NCBI RefSeq assembly: GCF_005221325.1
Contig: NZ_CP039890.1
Coordinates: forward strand, 62,001-126,000
From: Agrobacterium tumefaciens
Lineage (GTDB): Bacteria; Pseudomonadota; Alphaproteobacteria; Rhizobiales; Rhizobiaceae
DNA length: 64,000 nucleotides
Direction: 5' to 3'
How positions within the stretch are numbered: position 1 is the first letter of the stretch; each line of letters starts with the position of its first letter. The notes under the pieces were generated by a model, which had not been told where the DNA came from, did no database searches, and saw only the letters and a program-made list of their open reading frames with translations. Made by a program: the position numbers and the translations under genes. Positions 1 to 7,250 of this stretch are shown piece after piece.

Positions 1-43
1 CGCGATCTGACAGTCTGGCGAAATGAACAATTTGGCTGGCCAT
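1..43 (-). CDS. Partial ORF at left edge, unknown product
   Basis: Only the first 14 codons lie in the window (starting MASQIVHFARLSDR). The case for a real start is a strong AAGGAG ribosome binding site about eight bases before the ATG on the minus strand. The rest of the gene is outside the window, so no function can be given. Confidence 0.4.
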   Translation of the reverse strand, partial: MASQIVHFARLSDR

Positions 44-147
44 GCGATATCTCCTTAGCAGCCAATATAGCGAGAGAGACCTCTATCTGCAATAACTGAA
101 AGTGTGGGTTGGTTGCGATGGCGGTGATGGGGCGGTTCTTCGGAACG

Positions 148-171
148 CCGGTTCGATTCCGATCAAGGCGA
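148..171 (+). repeat. tRNA T-arm-like repeat, copy A
   Basis: Contains GGTTCGATTCC followed by GATCAAGGCGA. The same core recurs at 22293-22318 and 23185-23207. The 11-base core is the classic T-arm consensus, but no matching 5' acceptor half, anticodon arm or D arm is present upstream, so this is not a tRNA gene. It may be a leftover of integration at a tRNA end, or a dispersed repeat. Confidence 0.5.
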
Positions 172-524
172 TGAGCTGGTTCAAGATCAACTGAAAATAC
201 GTCGCCGCAGGGCGTGCGAGAGGGGCTACCATTTTGCTCGCTCAGCTGGACCCGCCGAACTGCTTTCCCACACACGCCCTGGCTGGACACACAAATATGC
301 CTCATCCTCAATGGAGGATCACGTCATCTGCGTCACCTCTCATGAAGTGACGCAGATAATCCGCACTTGGCACCGAAGCCCACGTTAAGCCGAGGAGAGC
401 AAACGGAGTTGTCTGCTATTCTTTTCCGCGATTGCGGGTCTGGCATTCGGCGCCAGGCATCAGCATGACGTGCTCACTTCGCAGTGATCGATGCACGCGA
501 GGTCTAAGTCGTCGCGCATCGCGT
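172..524. other. Non-coding stretch with one strong hairpin
   Basis: No convincing coding region on either strand. The notable structure is a perfect 11-bp inverted repeat, ATCTGCGTCAC at 326-336 and GTGACGCAGAT at 347-357, with a 10-base loop. It could end transcription of the minus-strand hydrolase gene to its right, although it lacks a T-run. Confidence 0.5.
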
Positions 525-1310
525 TTAAGCGGCGTAGCCTGCTGCTTTCACAACAAGATCGGCGATGTCATCAGGATGCGAGATCAGCGATAAATGGCTG
601 GCTTTCAATTCAATTGTGTTAGCGCCCATTCGTTTCGCGAGAAACCGCTCGAGGTCTGGATTAATCGTCCGGTCCTCGCTAGACACCGCGTAATAGCTGG
701 GCTTATGGCGCCATGCCGCTTCTGTGACTTTGCCCGCGAGCAGCGTCTTCTGGAAAGGGTACTGCGTTGCATACAGCACTTTCGCGCGGGCCTTTGGAAT
801 GTCACCAGCGAAATCCTCTAAGAATGCGTTCTCGCTTAGTCTCCCTTCCTCACCGTCGAAAACAATCCCGGCAGAAGCAGGTGGAGTAGGGAAGGTTTTC
901 GCCAAAGCGCCAAAATCCTCGTTTGCGTCGGGTGCACGCGCGGCGACGTACACGAGCGCAGACACATTAGGATGCATGCCGGCCTGAGTTACAATCATTC
1001 CTCCAAATGAGTGCCCGACCAGTACGGTTGGCCCATCCTGCCGCGCCAGTACTCGCTCCGCAGCAGCAACCGACTCCGAGAGAGTAGTCAGAGGGTTCTG
1101 CACGGATGTGATGTTCAAGCCCTTAGGCTGCAGCCTCGATATCACTTCGCTCCAGCAGGAACCATCTGCGAACAGCCCATGGACGAAGACAACGTTACGG
1201 GCCTTTTCTGGGTGGCCGACTGCCGATGCGGCCATGCCGTTGGTTGAAAGCATTGATGCTGCCGCGCCGGCAAGCATAGTAGTTGAAAATGTGCGCCTGT
1301 TCATGATCAT
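525..1310 (-). CDS. Exported alpha/beta hydrolase (Tat-type signal)
   Basis: An alpha/beta-fold hydrolase of unknown substrate. The N-terminus MIMNRRTFSTTMLAGAA is a twin-arginine-type signal, so the enzyme probably acts in the periplasm. The mature part opens with NVVFVHGLFADGS (oxyanion-hole region), has the nucleophile elbow GHSFGG, and ends with SHLSLISHP, which would supply the catalytic histidine. The ATG at 1310 was chosen because GAAAGGAAG lies just upstream; an ORF-extending ATG at 1337 would put that site inside the gene. It is a paralogue of the hydrolase at 20825-21583. It is divergent from the sigma factor gene and has a sigma-like promoter upstream, so it may be a target of that sigma factor. 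Confidence 0.85.
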   Translation of the reverse strand: MIMNRRTFSTTMLAGAAASMLSTNGMAASAVGHPEKARNVVFVHGLFADGSCWSEVISRLQPKGLNITSVQNPLTTLSESVAAAERVLARQDGPTVLVGHSFGGMIVTQAGMHPNVSALVYVAARAPDANEDFGALAKTFPTPPASAGIVFDGEEGRLSENAFLEDFAGDIPKARAKVLYATQYPFQKTLLAGKVTEAAWRHKPSYYAVSSEDRTINPDLERFLAKRMGANTIELKASHLSLISHPDDIADLVVKAAGYAA

Positions 1311-1353
1311 TCCGGACTTCCTTTCATCATAAAGCACATGCTTCGAGGAGTCC

Positions 1354-1378
1354 TTCGTTGGGAATACCCCAATCTTAC
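1354..1378 (-). promoter_or_regulatory. Candidate ECF (SigF-like) promoter for the hydrolase
   Basis: On the minus strand the site reads GTAAGA, 15 bases, CGAA, and ends 44 bases before the hydrolase start. It closely resembles the site at 1432-1457 in front of the sigma gene, including an internal GGG...CCCAA. The pattern recalls the GTAACC-N16-CGAA consensus I remember for Caulobacter SigF; the spacer here is one base short. Confidence 0.45.
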
Positions 1379-1431
1379 ATCGTCACACCGATGTGATCGG
1401 CGCGTAATATCGAATAATCTCGCGATGCGAC

Positions 1432-1457
1432 GTAACAACGGGTCTCGCCCAACCGAA
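1432..1457 (+). promoter_or_regulatory. Candidate autoregulatory ECF promoter
   Basis: GTAACA (1432-1437), 16 bases, CGAA (1454-1457), directly before the sigma factor gene. With this spacing transcription would begin near 1464, so the message would be nearly leaderless if translation starts at 1468. Sigma factors of the NrsF-controlled group are usually autoregulated, which fits this location. Confidence 0.5.
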
Positions 1458-1467
1458 AGCACGAGTG

Positions 1468-2040
1468 ATGGACACACGGGAAGACGAATGGGCGAAAGCG
1501 ATGCGCGCGGAACGCACTGGCGATAGCGCTGCCTACGAGGCGTTTCTCAGGGCGTTCGCCGCTTCGGTGCGGCGGATCGTCGAAACGCATTTGCGGTATA
1601 TGGGCTTTAGTCGCTATGAGGCAGAGGATGTCGTACAGGAAGTGCTCGTAGCAGTGCATTCCCGTCGCCACCAATGGGATACGAAGCGGTCTCTGCTTCC
1701 CTGGCTGAACGCAATCACGCGCTACAAGATCATTGACGCCAGCCGGCGCTTGGGTCGAGACGCACGCATGCGCGTCGATTTGACCGAAGAGCAGTGGGCC
1801 GGCTTGTTCTTATTTGAGGGGATCGATCCTGAACGCAATCCGGCAGATGTCGAAAAACTAATCTCCGCCTTGCCCCCCGGTGAACAGGCTGCTGTCCGAG
1901 CCATCGGGCTCGAAGGTGCTTCTATCAAAGAGGCCGCGGCGCGTATCGGTTCCACCGAGGGCGCGGTGCGCGTCGCCTTCCATCGATCGTTGAAGAGACT
2001 AATGGCGGCAACACAGGGAAGAGGCCCCGGGCATGAATGA
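1468..2040 (+). CDS. ECF sigma factor, SigF-like
   Basis: An extracytoplasmic-function sigma factor of 190 residues. Region 2 (about residues 15-90) contains DVVQEVLVAVH and the DNA-melting segment LPWLNAITRYKIIDA. Region 4 (about 130-185) contains LPPGEQAAV and the helix-turn-helix SIKEAAARIGSTEGAVRVAF. A GTG one codon earlier (1465) is an alternative start. The end overlaps the next gene by eight bases. That gene encodes an NrsF-type membrane anti-sigma factor, so this sigma factor is expected to be held inactive at the inner membrane until a metal or oxidant signal, as in the Caulobacter SigF/NrsF pair. Confidence 0.9.
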   Translation: MDTREDEWAKAMRAERTGDSAAYEAFLRAFAASVRRIVETHLRYMGFSRYEAEDVVQEVLVAVHSRRHQWDTKRSLLPWLNAITRYKIIDASRRLGRDARMRVDLTEEQWAGLFLFEGIDPERNPADVEKLISALPPGEQAAVRAIGLEGASIKEAAARIGSTEGAVRVAFHRSLKRLMAATQGRGPGHE

Positions 2041-2680
2041 CAATCGGCAGCCAACGGACGATCTTATTCGAGGTCTTGCAGCGCAAGCTGGTAAAGGTTC
2101 GTCATTTTTGCTCCGCCTCTCGATCGTCCTTCCTGTCGCGCTGGTCTTTTCCATCCTGGCAGCGACTGGCGTCGTTGTGATGATCGCCGGACCTCGCTCC
2201 GATCTCTTGCAGATACTGCCGACATGGACATTCCTATTCAAAGTCATCGGCATGGTTCTTGTAGCTGCCGGCGGGTTTCAGCTTGTTTGGACAGTGGTCC
2301 AGCCGGGCCAGGCGTCTCGTACGGTTCTCGTTCTTGCTCCGGCTCTGTTGTTCCTGCTTGCCGGAGCTCTGTTTGATCGGAGCGGCTTTCCCTTGTTTGG
2401 AGTTCACACCTACTCCGTGCTAAATTGCGCGGGGACTATCATCATGGCTTCGATCCCCGCGCTCGCAGCTATTCTTTTTGCGATGCGAACCGGAACGCCC
2501 ACGCGGCTCAGCCGGGCAGGCGCTATTGCAGGTTTCCTTGCCGGTTCCGTTGGTGGTCTCGCCTATACCATCGCCTGCCTCAACGATGGCGCCGCCTTTG
2601 TGGCGGTATGGTATTCGATCGCCATTGCATGCGTAATGGCACTGGGAGCTTCAATCGGGCCCAAATTGTTGAGGTGGTAG
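2033..2680 (+). CDS. NrsF family (DUF1109) membrane anti-sigma factor
   Basis: A 215-residue inner-membrane protein with six predicted membrane segments (around residues 26-51, 66-90, 96-114, 129-151, 161-183, 188-208). It belongs to the NrsF/DUF1109 family, which binds and silences the cognate ECF sigma factor. Cysteines at 132 and 182 lie at the loop positions where the family has its two sensing cysteines; a third is at 200. The start codon overlaps the end of the sigma gene, giving translational coupling and a balanced sigma/anti-sigma ratio. The signal sensed here cannot be read from the sequence. Confidence 0.85.
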   Translation: MNDNRQPTDDLIRGLAAQAGKGSSFLLRLSIVLPVALVFSILAATGVVVMIAGPRSDLLQILPTWTFLFKVIGMVLVAAGGFQLVWTVVQPGQASRTVLVLAPALLFLLAGALFDRSGFPLFGVHTYSVLNCAGTIIMASIPALAAILFAMRTGTPTRLSRAGAIAGFLAGSVGGLAYTIACLNDGAAFVAVWYSIAIACVMALGASIGPKLLRW

Positions 2681-3619
2681 CAGGGTCAATTTAGTGATAG
2701 ATGCTGTTCTCCCTTCGAAGTAATCGGATACAGTCAGTCATCCGGCTGCGGACCCAACCTCCAATCTGAAGCGATTTCATGTCTCGGGCAGATCGTCTAA
2801 CGTCGACAGGCCAGACCGGCGCCAGGGGTTCGAGAAAAAGTCATCGCCGCTTCGTTCCATGACAGAGCAAGAAATGAGCAATTCCCCGCGCAGTGTAGCC
2901 GTCCCTTCACGGATAGTTCAGGTCCCACAGTCCATCAGCGCCGAAGCGCGAGCGGCACTGTCGCCCTTGGTCGACGAGGACGGTAGCCCTATCAATGCGC
3001 GGTTCGAAATGCCGTCCCCAGAGGATTTTTCAGGCTGGATGATGATGAAAGCCGCAGTAGATGCGCACTACGCCGCCGCGGCTAAAGACCTTGCCAAGAG
3101 TTTGCAGTCCACAGTCGAGACAATCGTAGTCGAACAAGCAACGATCCATGTCGCAACGCCGCACGGATCATTTCATGAGCGTAGCGCACTCATCGACCTG
3201 CATGGCGGCGCATTGGTGTTCGGAGGCGGAGAGGCCTGTCGCGTCAGTGCGCGCCGCCAAGCTCACCAACATGCCGTTCGATGCTACGGCGTCGATTACC
3301 GAATGCCGCCCGAGCATCCATATCCGGCCGCTCTTGATGACTGCTTGGCCGCGTACCGTCATGTGTTGACTGGTCATTCCCCCGACAAGGTAATCATCCT
3401 GGGGAGATCGGCAGGCGGCAATCTCGCGACTGCCATGCTGCTGCGGGCGAGAGATGAAGGCATGCCAATGCCTAGCAGATTAGTCTTGCTGTCGCCACAG
3501 GTTGACCTCACCGAATCGGGCGACAGTTTCAAAACAAACCAGATGATTGATCTCGTTCTGCCTCTACCGCTTAGATCAAGCAACTTGCTCTACGCTGGTG
3601 GTGCAGATCTTTCCAATCC

Positions 3620-3635
3620 CTATCTATCGCCACTC
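3620..3635 (+). repeat. Left flanking direct repeat of the IS
   Basis: CTATCTATCGCCACTC, repeated exactly at 4955-4970. The repeat abuts the TG end of the element. It behaves as a target-site duplication, but 16 bp is far longer than the 3-5 bp usual for the IS3 family. Confidence 0.85.
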
Positions 3636-3664
3636 TGGAGTTGCCCCCAAAAGACCGGACATGC

Positions 3665-4495
3665 TCAGGTTTGAGATTGCGAGCTGATGAACTCGCGCGG
3701 CGATTGATATCCTAAAGCACTGTGCGGGTGAAGATTGTTGTAATGCTCGAACCAGAACGGCAGTTGAGCGATAACGGTTTCAGCGTCGGGGGTTGGATTC
3801 ACCGAGACGTAATCGCGCTTGAATGTTTTGACGAACGCCTCGGCCATGCCGTTCGACTGTGGGCTTCGCACCGGTGTCGTGCACGGTTCCATGCCGATCT
3901 CGCGGAGCAAGGATGCGGTGTCCCTGGCGATGAAGCAGGAGCCGTTGTCGGTGAGCCATTCGATGGGCTCGGATAGCATGTTGATGCGACCGAAGCGGTT
4001 CTCGACGGCGGTGATCACGAGGTCCTGCACGTCTTCGCTCTTGATGCCCTCCGTGGTGGCGACATGGGCGATTGCCTCGCGGTCGCAGCAGTCGAGGGCG
4101 AAGGCGACGCGGACCTTCTCCTTGTTGTCGCAGCCGATCTCGAAGCCGTCGGAGCACCATCTGATGTTCGAACGCTCGACGGCGACCTGGCCGTCGTGAA
4201 GGCGATCATCGACCGCTCCGGTATGACGCACCAGCAGCAGATTGTGCAGCTTCATCACCCGGTAGACGCGCTTGGCATTGGGCCACGAACGCCCCAGTTT
4301 CCGGGCATTCCGACGCAAGATGGCATGGACACGCCGATAGCCATAGGTGGGCGTATCGGCGATGACGGCCTTGATGTCCTCCACCAGCTCTCGATCAGGT
4401 AGAGGCGGGCGTCCTCTGGCTCTGGACGGGGAGCCTGCGGCACGCGCGGCGATATTCGAGCGGGCGACACCCAAAGTTTCGCAGACGGTCTTCAT
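3665..4495 (-). CDS. IS3-family transposase OrfB (DDE integrase domain)
   Basis: The catalytic half of the transposase, 276 residues. An HTH-like segment (PTYGYRRVHAILRR, about 49-62) precedes the rve integrase core. The DDE residues are visible in RWCSDGFEI, WLTDNGS and MAEAFVKTFKRDY, and the C-terminus has the family signature HSALGYQSPREF. Its start overlaps the OrfA stop by four bases. The active product is expected to be an OrfAB fusion made by -1 frameshifting, as is known for IS3 elements. Confidence 0.95.
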   Translation of the reverse strand: MKTVCETLGVARSNIAARAAGSPSRARGRPPLPDRELVEDIKAVIADTPTYGYRRVHAILRRNARKLGRSWPNAKRVYRVMKLHNLLLVRHTGAVDDRLHDGQVAVERSNIRWCSDGFEIGCDNKEKVRVAFALDCCDREAIAHVATTEGIKSEDVQDLVITAVENRFGRINMLSEPIEWLTDNGSCFIARDTASLLREIGMEPCTTPVRSPQSNGMAEAFVKTFKRDYVSVNPTPDAETVIAQLPFWFEHYNNLHPHSALGYQSPREFISSQSQT

Positions 4496-4884
4496 TCCAA
4501 AATCCCCCTCGGAAGAGAGAGCGAGCGCAACAGATGTTTTTTTGGGCCACCGGCGATTTCGAGGGCTTCCTTCAGGATTTCGCTCTCCATCGTCTTCTTG
4601 CCCAACAGGCGTTGCAACTCCTTCACCTGGGCCTGAAGCGCCCGGTATTCGGAAGCCGGAACGACCTCCTCTTCGGCGGCCGTCGCCGTCAGTGCCCCTT
4701 GGGACGCCAGCTTGCGCCAGGCGAACAACTGGTTCGGCTGGATGCCGTGTCGACGCGCGACGATGCTCACCGTCGCGTCCGCCTCATAGGTCTCGTGGAT
4801 GATCGTCAGCTTCTCTGCCGTGCTCCAGCGCCGCCGACGTTCCGGCCCCGAGAGGACTTCCATCTTAAAATTGCTGCTAGTCAT
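4492..4884 (-). CDS. IS3-family transposase OrfA (HTH)
   Basis: A 130-residue DNA-binding subunit with the Transposase_8 helix-turn-helix (RRRRWSTAEKLTIIHETY through GIQPNQLFAWRK). A leucine-zipper-like coiled coil follows (about 80-105, EYRALQAQVKELQRLLGKK). A GTG at 4908 or an ATG at 4863 are other possible starts. The slippery heptamer lies near the 3' end, and the -1 frame reads through into OrfB without a stop. Confidence 0.9.
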   Translation of the reverse strand: MTSSNFKMEVLSGPERRRRWSTAEKLTIIHETYEADATVSIVARRHGIQPNQLFAWRKLASQGALTATAAEEEVVPASEYRALQAQVKELQRLLGKKTMESEILKEALEIAGGPKKHLLRSLSLPRGILE

Positions 4885-4954
4885 ATTACCAACATTACTC
4901 CTACCCACTTAGCTAAGTGGGGGAGCATGTCCGGGCCTTTCGGGGGCTAATTCA

Positions 4955-4970
4955 CTATCTATCGCCACTC
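4955..4970 (+). repeat. Right flanking direct repeat of the IS
   Basis: Second exact copy of CTATCTATCGCCACTC. In the ancestral esterase gene only one copy would have existed, coding for YLSPL. Confidence 0.85.
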
Positions 4971-5240
4971 TTTGGCGATCTTCGGGGCTTCCCGCCGACT
5001 TTTCTCCAAACCGGCACGCGTGACCTGTTCCTGTCGAACACGGTGAGGATGCATCGAGCGTTGCGAAAAGCTGGCGTGGAAACCGAATTGCACGTCTTCG
5101 AAGCTATGCCCCATGGTGGCTTCATGGGTGGGACGCCGGAAGACCAGGAACTCGAAGCGGAGATCCACCGGTTCGTCATGGCAAACTGGAACTGAGGCCG
5201 GAAACCCACAAAGTTTTGGCGCTGCCCCTCTGTTGTCCTG

Positions 5241-6050
5241 CTACATCCCTGGCCACATTCCGCCATCAAGTCGGAGGTTTGCTCCTGTGATATAGCCAGC
5301 ACGGGAGCTCGAGAGAAACGCAGTCGCATCCGCAATCTCCTCGAGGGTTCCTACCCTTCCAAGGGGCACCTGAGCAAACAACGGCAGGATTTCTCTCTCT
5401 ACGTCATTCCAAGGGGCGTCGATGGCCATGCCCCTCTCAATGGCTTTCTTACGGAAAGCGGTATCCAAACTGATGCTATGCACTGTTCCAGGCGAAACGG
5501 TGTTTGCGGTAATGCCTTGTGCAGCAACGTCTTTTGCGAGCGACGCCGTCATCGCGATCATGGCCGCTTTGGCGGCAGAGTAGTCCGGTCGACTTGCAGG
5601 CGGCATCAGGGCCGCCAGGCTTGAGATGTTTATGATCCGACCCCACCGCGACGCTTTCATTGCGGGCAGAACGAGCGAGACGATCCTCACAGATGCGAGC
5701 ACGTTTCTGTCATAGACAGCGGCCCACGTTTCAGAGTTTGTCGAGGTCCAATCCTCCGCCGGGGCAGATCCGCCAGCATTGTTGACCAGGATGTCGATCG
5801 ACCCTGCTGCGGCCTTGGAATCCCTAACAAGACGATCGACCTGATCCGACACTGTCAGGTCACCGACTACCGCGAATGCCCGACCTCCAGAGGATATGAT
5901 GTCATGCGCGACTTCCTCCGTTTTCATTCTGTCGCGACCGTGGACAAGAACGGTTGCCCCTTCCTTCGCGAGGCCTCTGGCCACACCCTCGCCAATCCCT
6001 TTGCTGCTTCCCGTGACCAGCGCAACCTTGTTTTGGAGTTGTAAGTCCAT
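5241..6050 (-). CDS. SDR-family NAD(P)-dependent oxidoreductase
   Basis: A 269-residue classical short-chain dehydrogenase/reductase. It has the cofactor motif TGSSKGIG (about 14-21), the structural motif NNAG, the catalytic Ser in NISSLAA and the active-site YSAAK. The C-terminus ends in the usual ITGANLRLDGG, where the glycine-rich tail meets the substrate site. The substrate is unknown. It is divergent from the HxlR regulator at 6097 with 46 bp between starts. This arrangement is typical of HxlR-controlled redox genes, so HxlR control is inferred. Confidence 0.92.
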   Translation of the reverse strand: MDLQLQNKVALVTGSSKGIGEGVARGLAKEGATVLVHGRDRMKTEEVAHDIISSGGRAFAVVGDLTVSDQVDRLVRDSKAAAGSIDILVNNAGGSAPAEDWTSTNSETWAAVYDRNVLASVRIVSLVLPAMKASRWGRIINISSLAALMPPASRPDYSAAKAAMIAMTASLAKDVAAQGITANTVSPGTVHSISLDTAFRKKAIERGMAIDAPWNDVEREILPLFAQVPLGRVGTLEEIADATAFLSSSRAGYITGANLRLDGGMWPGM

Positions 6051-6096
6051 GATATTTGATCCGTGTTATCGTCTCCGGCAGATATGAGGTTCGTCG

Positions 6097-6477
6097 ATGA
6101 AACAGGCAATTACGCACTTTAAAGTGCCTGTCGAGGACAGGGCGACATGCCTCGGAGCCGACGGTTCCGTCTCTCATGTCAGCAGGGTGCTTCGGATGAT
6201 CACAGGACGTTGGAAACTGCCGATCCTTTTCCGATTGTTCGCCGAACCATCATTGCGGGCATCGCAGTTCATGAGAGACATACCTGCGATATCCCAGAAG
6301 ATGCTAACGCAACATCTCAGGGAGCTGGAAATTGACGGCCTCATAATCCGGCACGACTTTCAAGAGCAGCCTCCTCTAGTTGAATACTCGCTGAGTTCAG
6401 CAGGCCGCGGGCTTATGCCGATTTTGATGGCGGTCCGGGAATTCTCTCGGGATTATCCCGTCGATCGGCGTCGCTAA
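6097..6477 (+). CDS. HxlR-family transcriptional regulator
   Basis: A 126-residue winged-helix regulator. The HxlR core runs from VLRMITGRWKLPILFRLF through MRDIPAISQKMLTQHLRELE to PPLVEYSLSSAGRGL. Members sense electrophiles or oxidants and often control a divergent reductase gene; here that would be the SDR gene at 5241-6050. The Cys at residue 18 lies just before the core, a place where some HxlR proteins carry a redox cysteine, but its role here is unproven. Confidence 0.92.
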   Translation: MKQAITHFKVPVEDRATCLGADGSVSHVSRVLRMITGRWKLPILFRLFAEPSLRASQFMRDIPAISQKMLTQHLRELEIDGLIIRHDFQEQPPLVEYSLSSAGRGLMPILMAVREFSRDYPVDRRR

Positions 6478-6558
6478 CTAACCTGGGTGCCGAACGCTTG
6501 GCGCATCATCCCGAAAATATCGCTTGCATTGTGGACCGAATGGTCCCATATATTTGCC

Positions 6559-7170
6559 ATGGTCAAGCGCACTCAAATATCCGCGTCCGTTGGTCGCCCT
6601 AGAGAATTTGAACTCGATGAAGCAGTTCGAAAAGCAATGCACGTATTTTGGGATCGTGGATATCACGAAGCATCCCTTCCCGACTTGCTTGAGGGTATGA
6701 AACTTTCCAGAGGCAGCTTTTATAAGGCTTTCGTCGACAAGAGAGGCGTCTATCTGCGCGCCCTCGACGCTTACATTGAGGACGCGGTTCGCTCGGTCGG
6801 TGAAGCGCTTCATTCCAATCCGTCGCCCAAAGCCGCGATTTTAGAAGCTTTTTCTCAACAGGTGGATCAAGCATCGGGACAGGACGGTTTGCGTGGATGC
6901 TTTGTCGTCTTTGCAGCTGTCGAGATGCTCCCAAAGGATAAAGAGGTCGCACCACGTATTTCCCGGCTGTTCAGGCGGCTGCAAGATCTTTATGCGGCGG
7001 CGATAATAAGAGCGCAGGCCTTGGGCGAAACCGATCCCGAGCTGGATGAACGAACGCTTGCCAGGTTCCTCGTGTGTCAGATTCAGGGCATGCGGGTCCT
7101 TGCCAAAGCAGGAGCGGATCGCGCTGAGACGAGGGCCATGGTCGAACTGGCGCTGAAGGCGCTTGGCTAA
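6559..7170 (+). CDS. TetR-family regulator
   Basis: A 203-residue TetR-type repressor. The N-terminal HTH reads GRPREFELDEAVRKAMHVF, then SLPDLLEGMKLSRGSFYKAF. The C-terminal domain resembles TetR_C_16-type ligand pockets. The ATG at 6559 is preferred; an upstream GTG at 6487 would add 24 residues outside the family's normal length. It is followed by an MFS exporter and an SDR in the same direction, with a palindrome in the first gap, so it probably represses this exporter operon. Confidence 0.9.
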   Translation: MVKRTQISASVGRPREFELDEAVRKAMHVFWDRGYHEASLPDLLEGMKLSRGSFYKAFVDKRGVYLRALDAYIEDAVRSVGEALHSNPSPKAAILEAFSQQVDQASGQDGLRGCFVVFAAVEMLPKDKEVAPRISRLFRRLQDLYAAAIIRAQALGETDPELDERTLARFLVCQIQGMRVLAKAGADRAETRAMVELALKALG

Positions 7171-7176
7171 CTTCAA

Positions 7177-7198
7177 TTTGGAACCAATAGGTTCCCAA
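7177..7198. promoter_or_regulatory. Candidate TetR operator before the MFS gene
   Basis: GGAACC (7180-7185), AATA, GGTTCC (7190-7195), with further T/A matches outside giving an imperfect 22-bp palindrome. It lies between the TetR stop codon and the MFS start, where a repressor could block the exporter. Confidence 0.45.
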
Positions 7199-7250
7199 TT
7201 TTTATCATTTCAAACCGTCGATCGATTTTTTGGTCGATGTGGAGACACTT

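Larger units (their letters stand above)
3636..4954 (-). mobile_element. IS3-family insertion sequence, IS2 group
   Basis: The element is about 1,319 bp long and has imperfect terminal inverted repeats of about 31 bp. Both ends share GCCCCC and CCGGACATGCTC and finish in TG/CA, a pattern like that of IS2. Two overlapping transposase frames lie on the minus strand. OrfA contains a run of seven A (minus strand 4543-4537) followed by C, which forms an A-AAA-AAC slippery heptamer; a -1 shift there joins OrfA to OrfB. Both frames look intact, so the element may be mobile. It disrupts the esterase gene. Confidence 0.9.
2859..5195 (+). pseudogene. HSL-family esterase interrupted by an IS element
   Basis: The 5' part (2859-3635) encodes an alpha/beta hydrolase of the hormone-sensitive-lipase group: HGGALVFGGGE supplies the oxyanion hole, YRMPPEHPYPAALDD is the typical family segment, and GRSAGG carries the nucleophile serine. 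The reading frame runs into the insertion sequence after NPYLSPL. It resumes after the element as LSPLFGDLRGFPP, with the remaining triad in GTRDLF (Asp) and MPHGGF (His), and stops at 5195. Deleting the element and one copy of the flanking 16-bp repeat restores one open frame of normal length, so the insertion is recent. The gene as it stands is inactive. Confidence 0.9.

Noticed and set aside
148..171. tRNA gene at the T-arm-like sequences (also 22293 and 23185)
   Set aside because: No acceptor 5' strand, D arm or anticodon arm can be found upstream of any copy; only the T-arm and a short tail are present.
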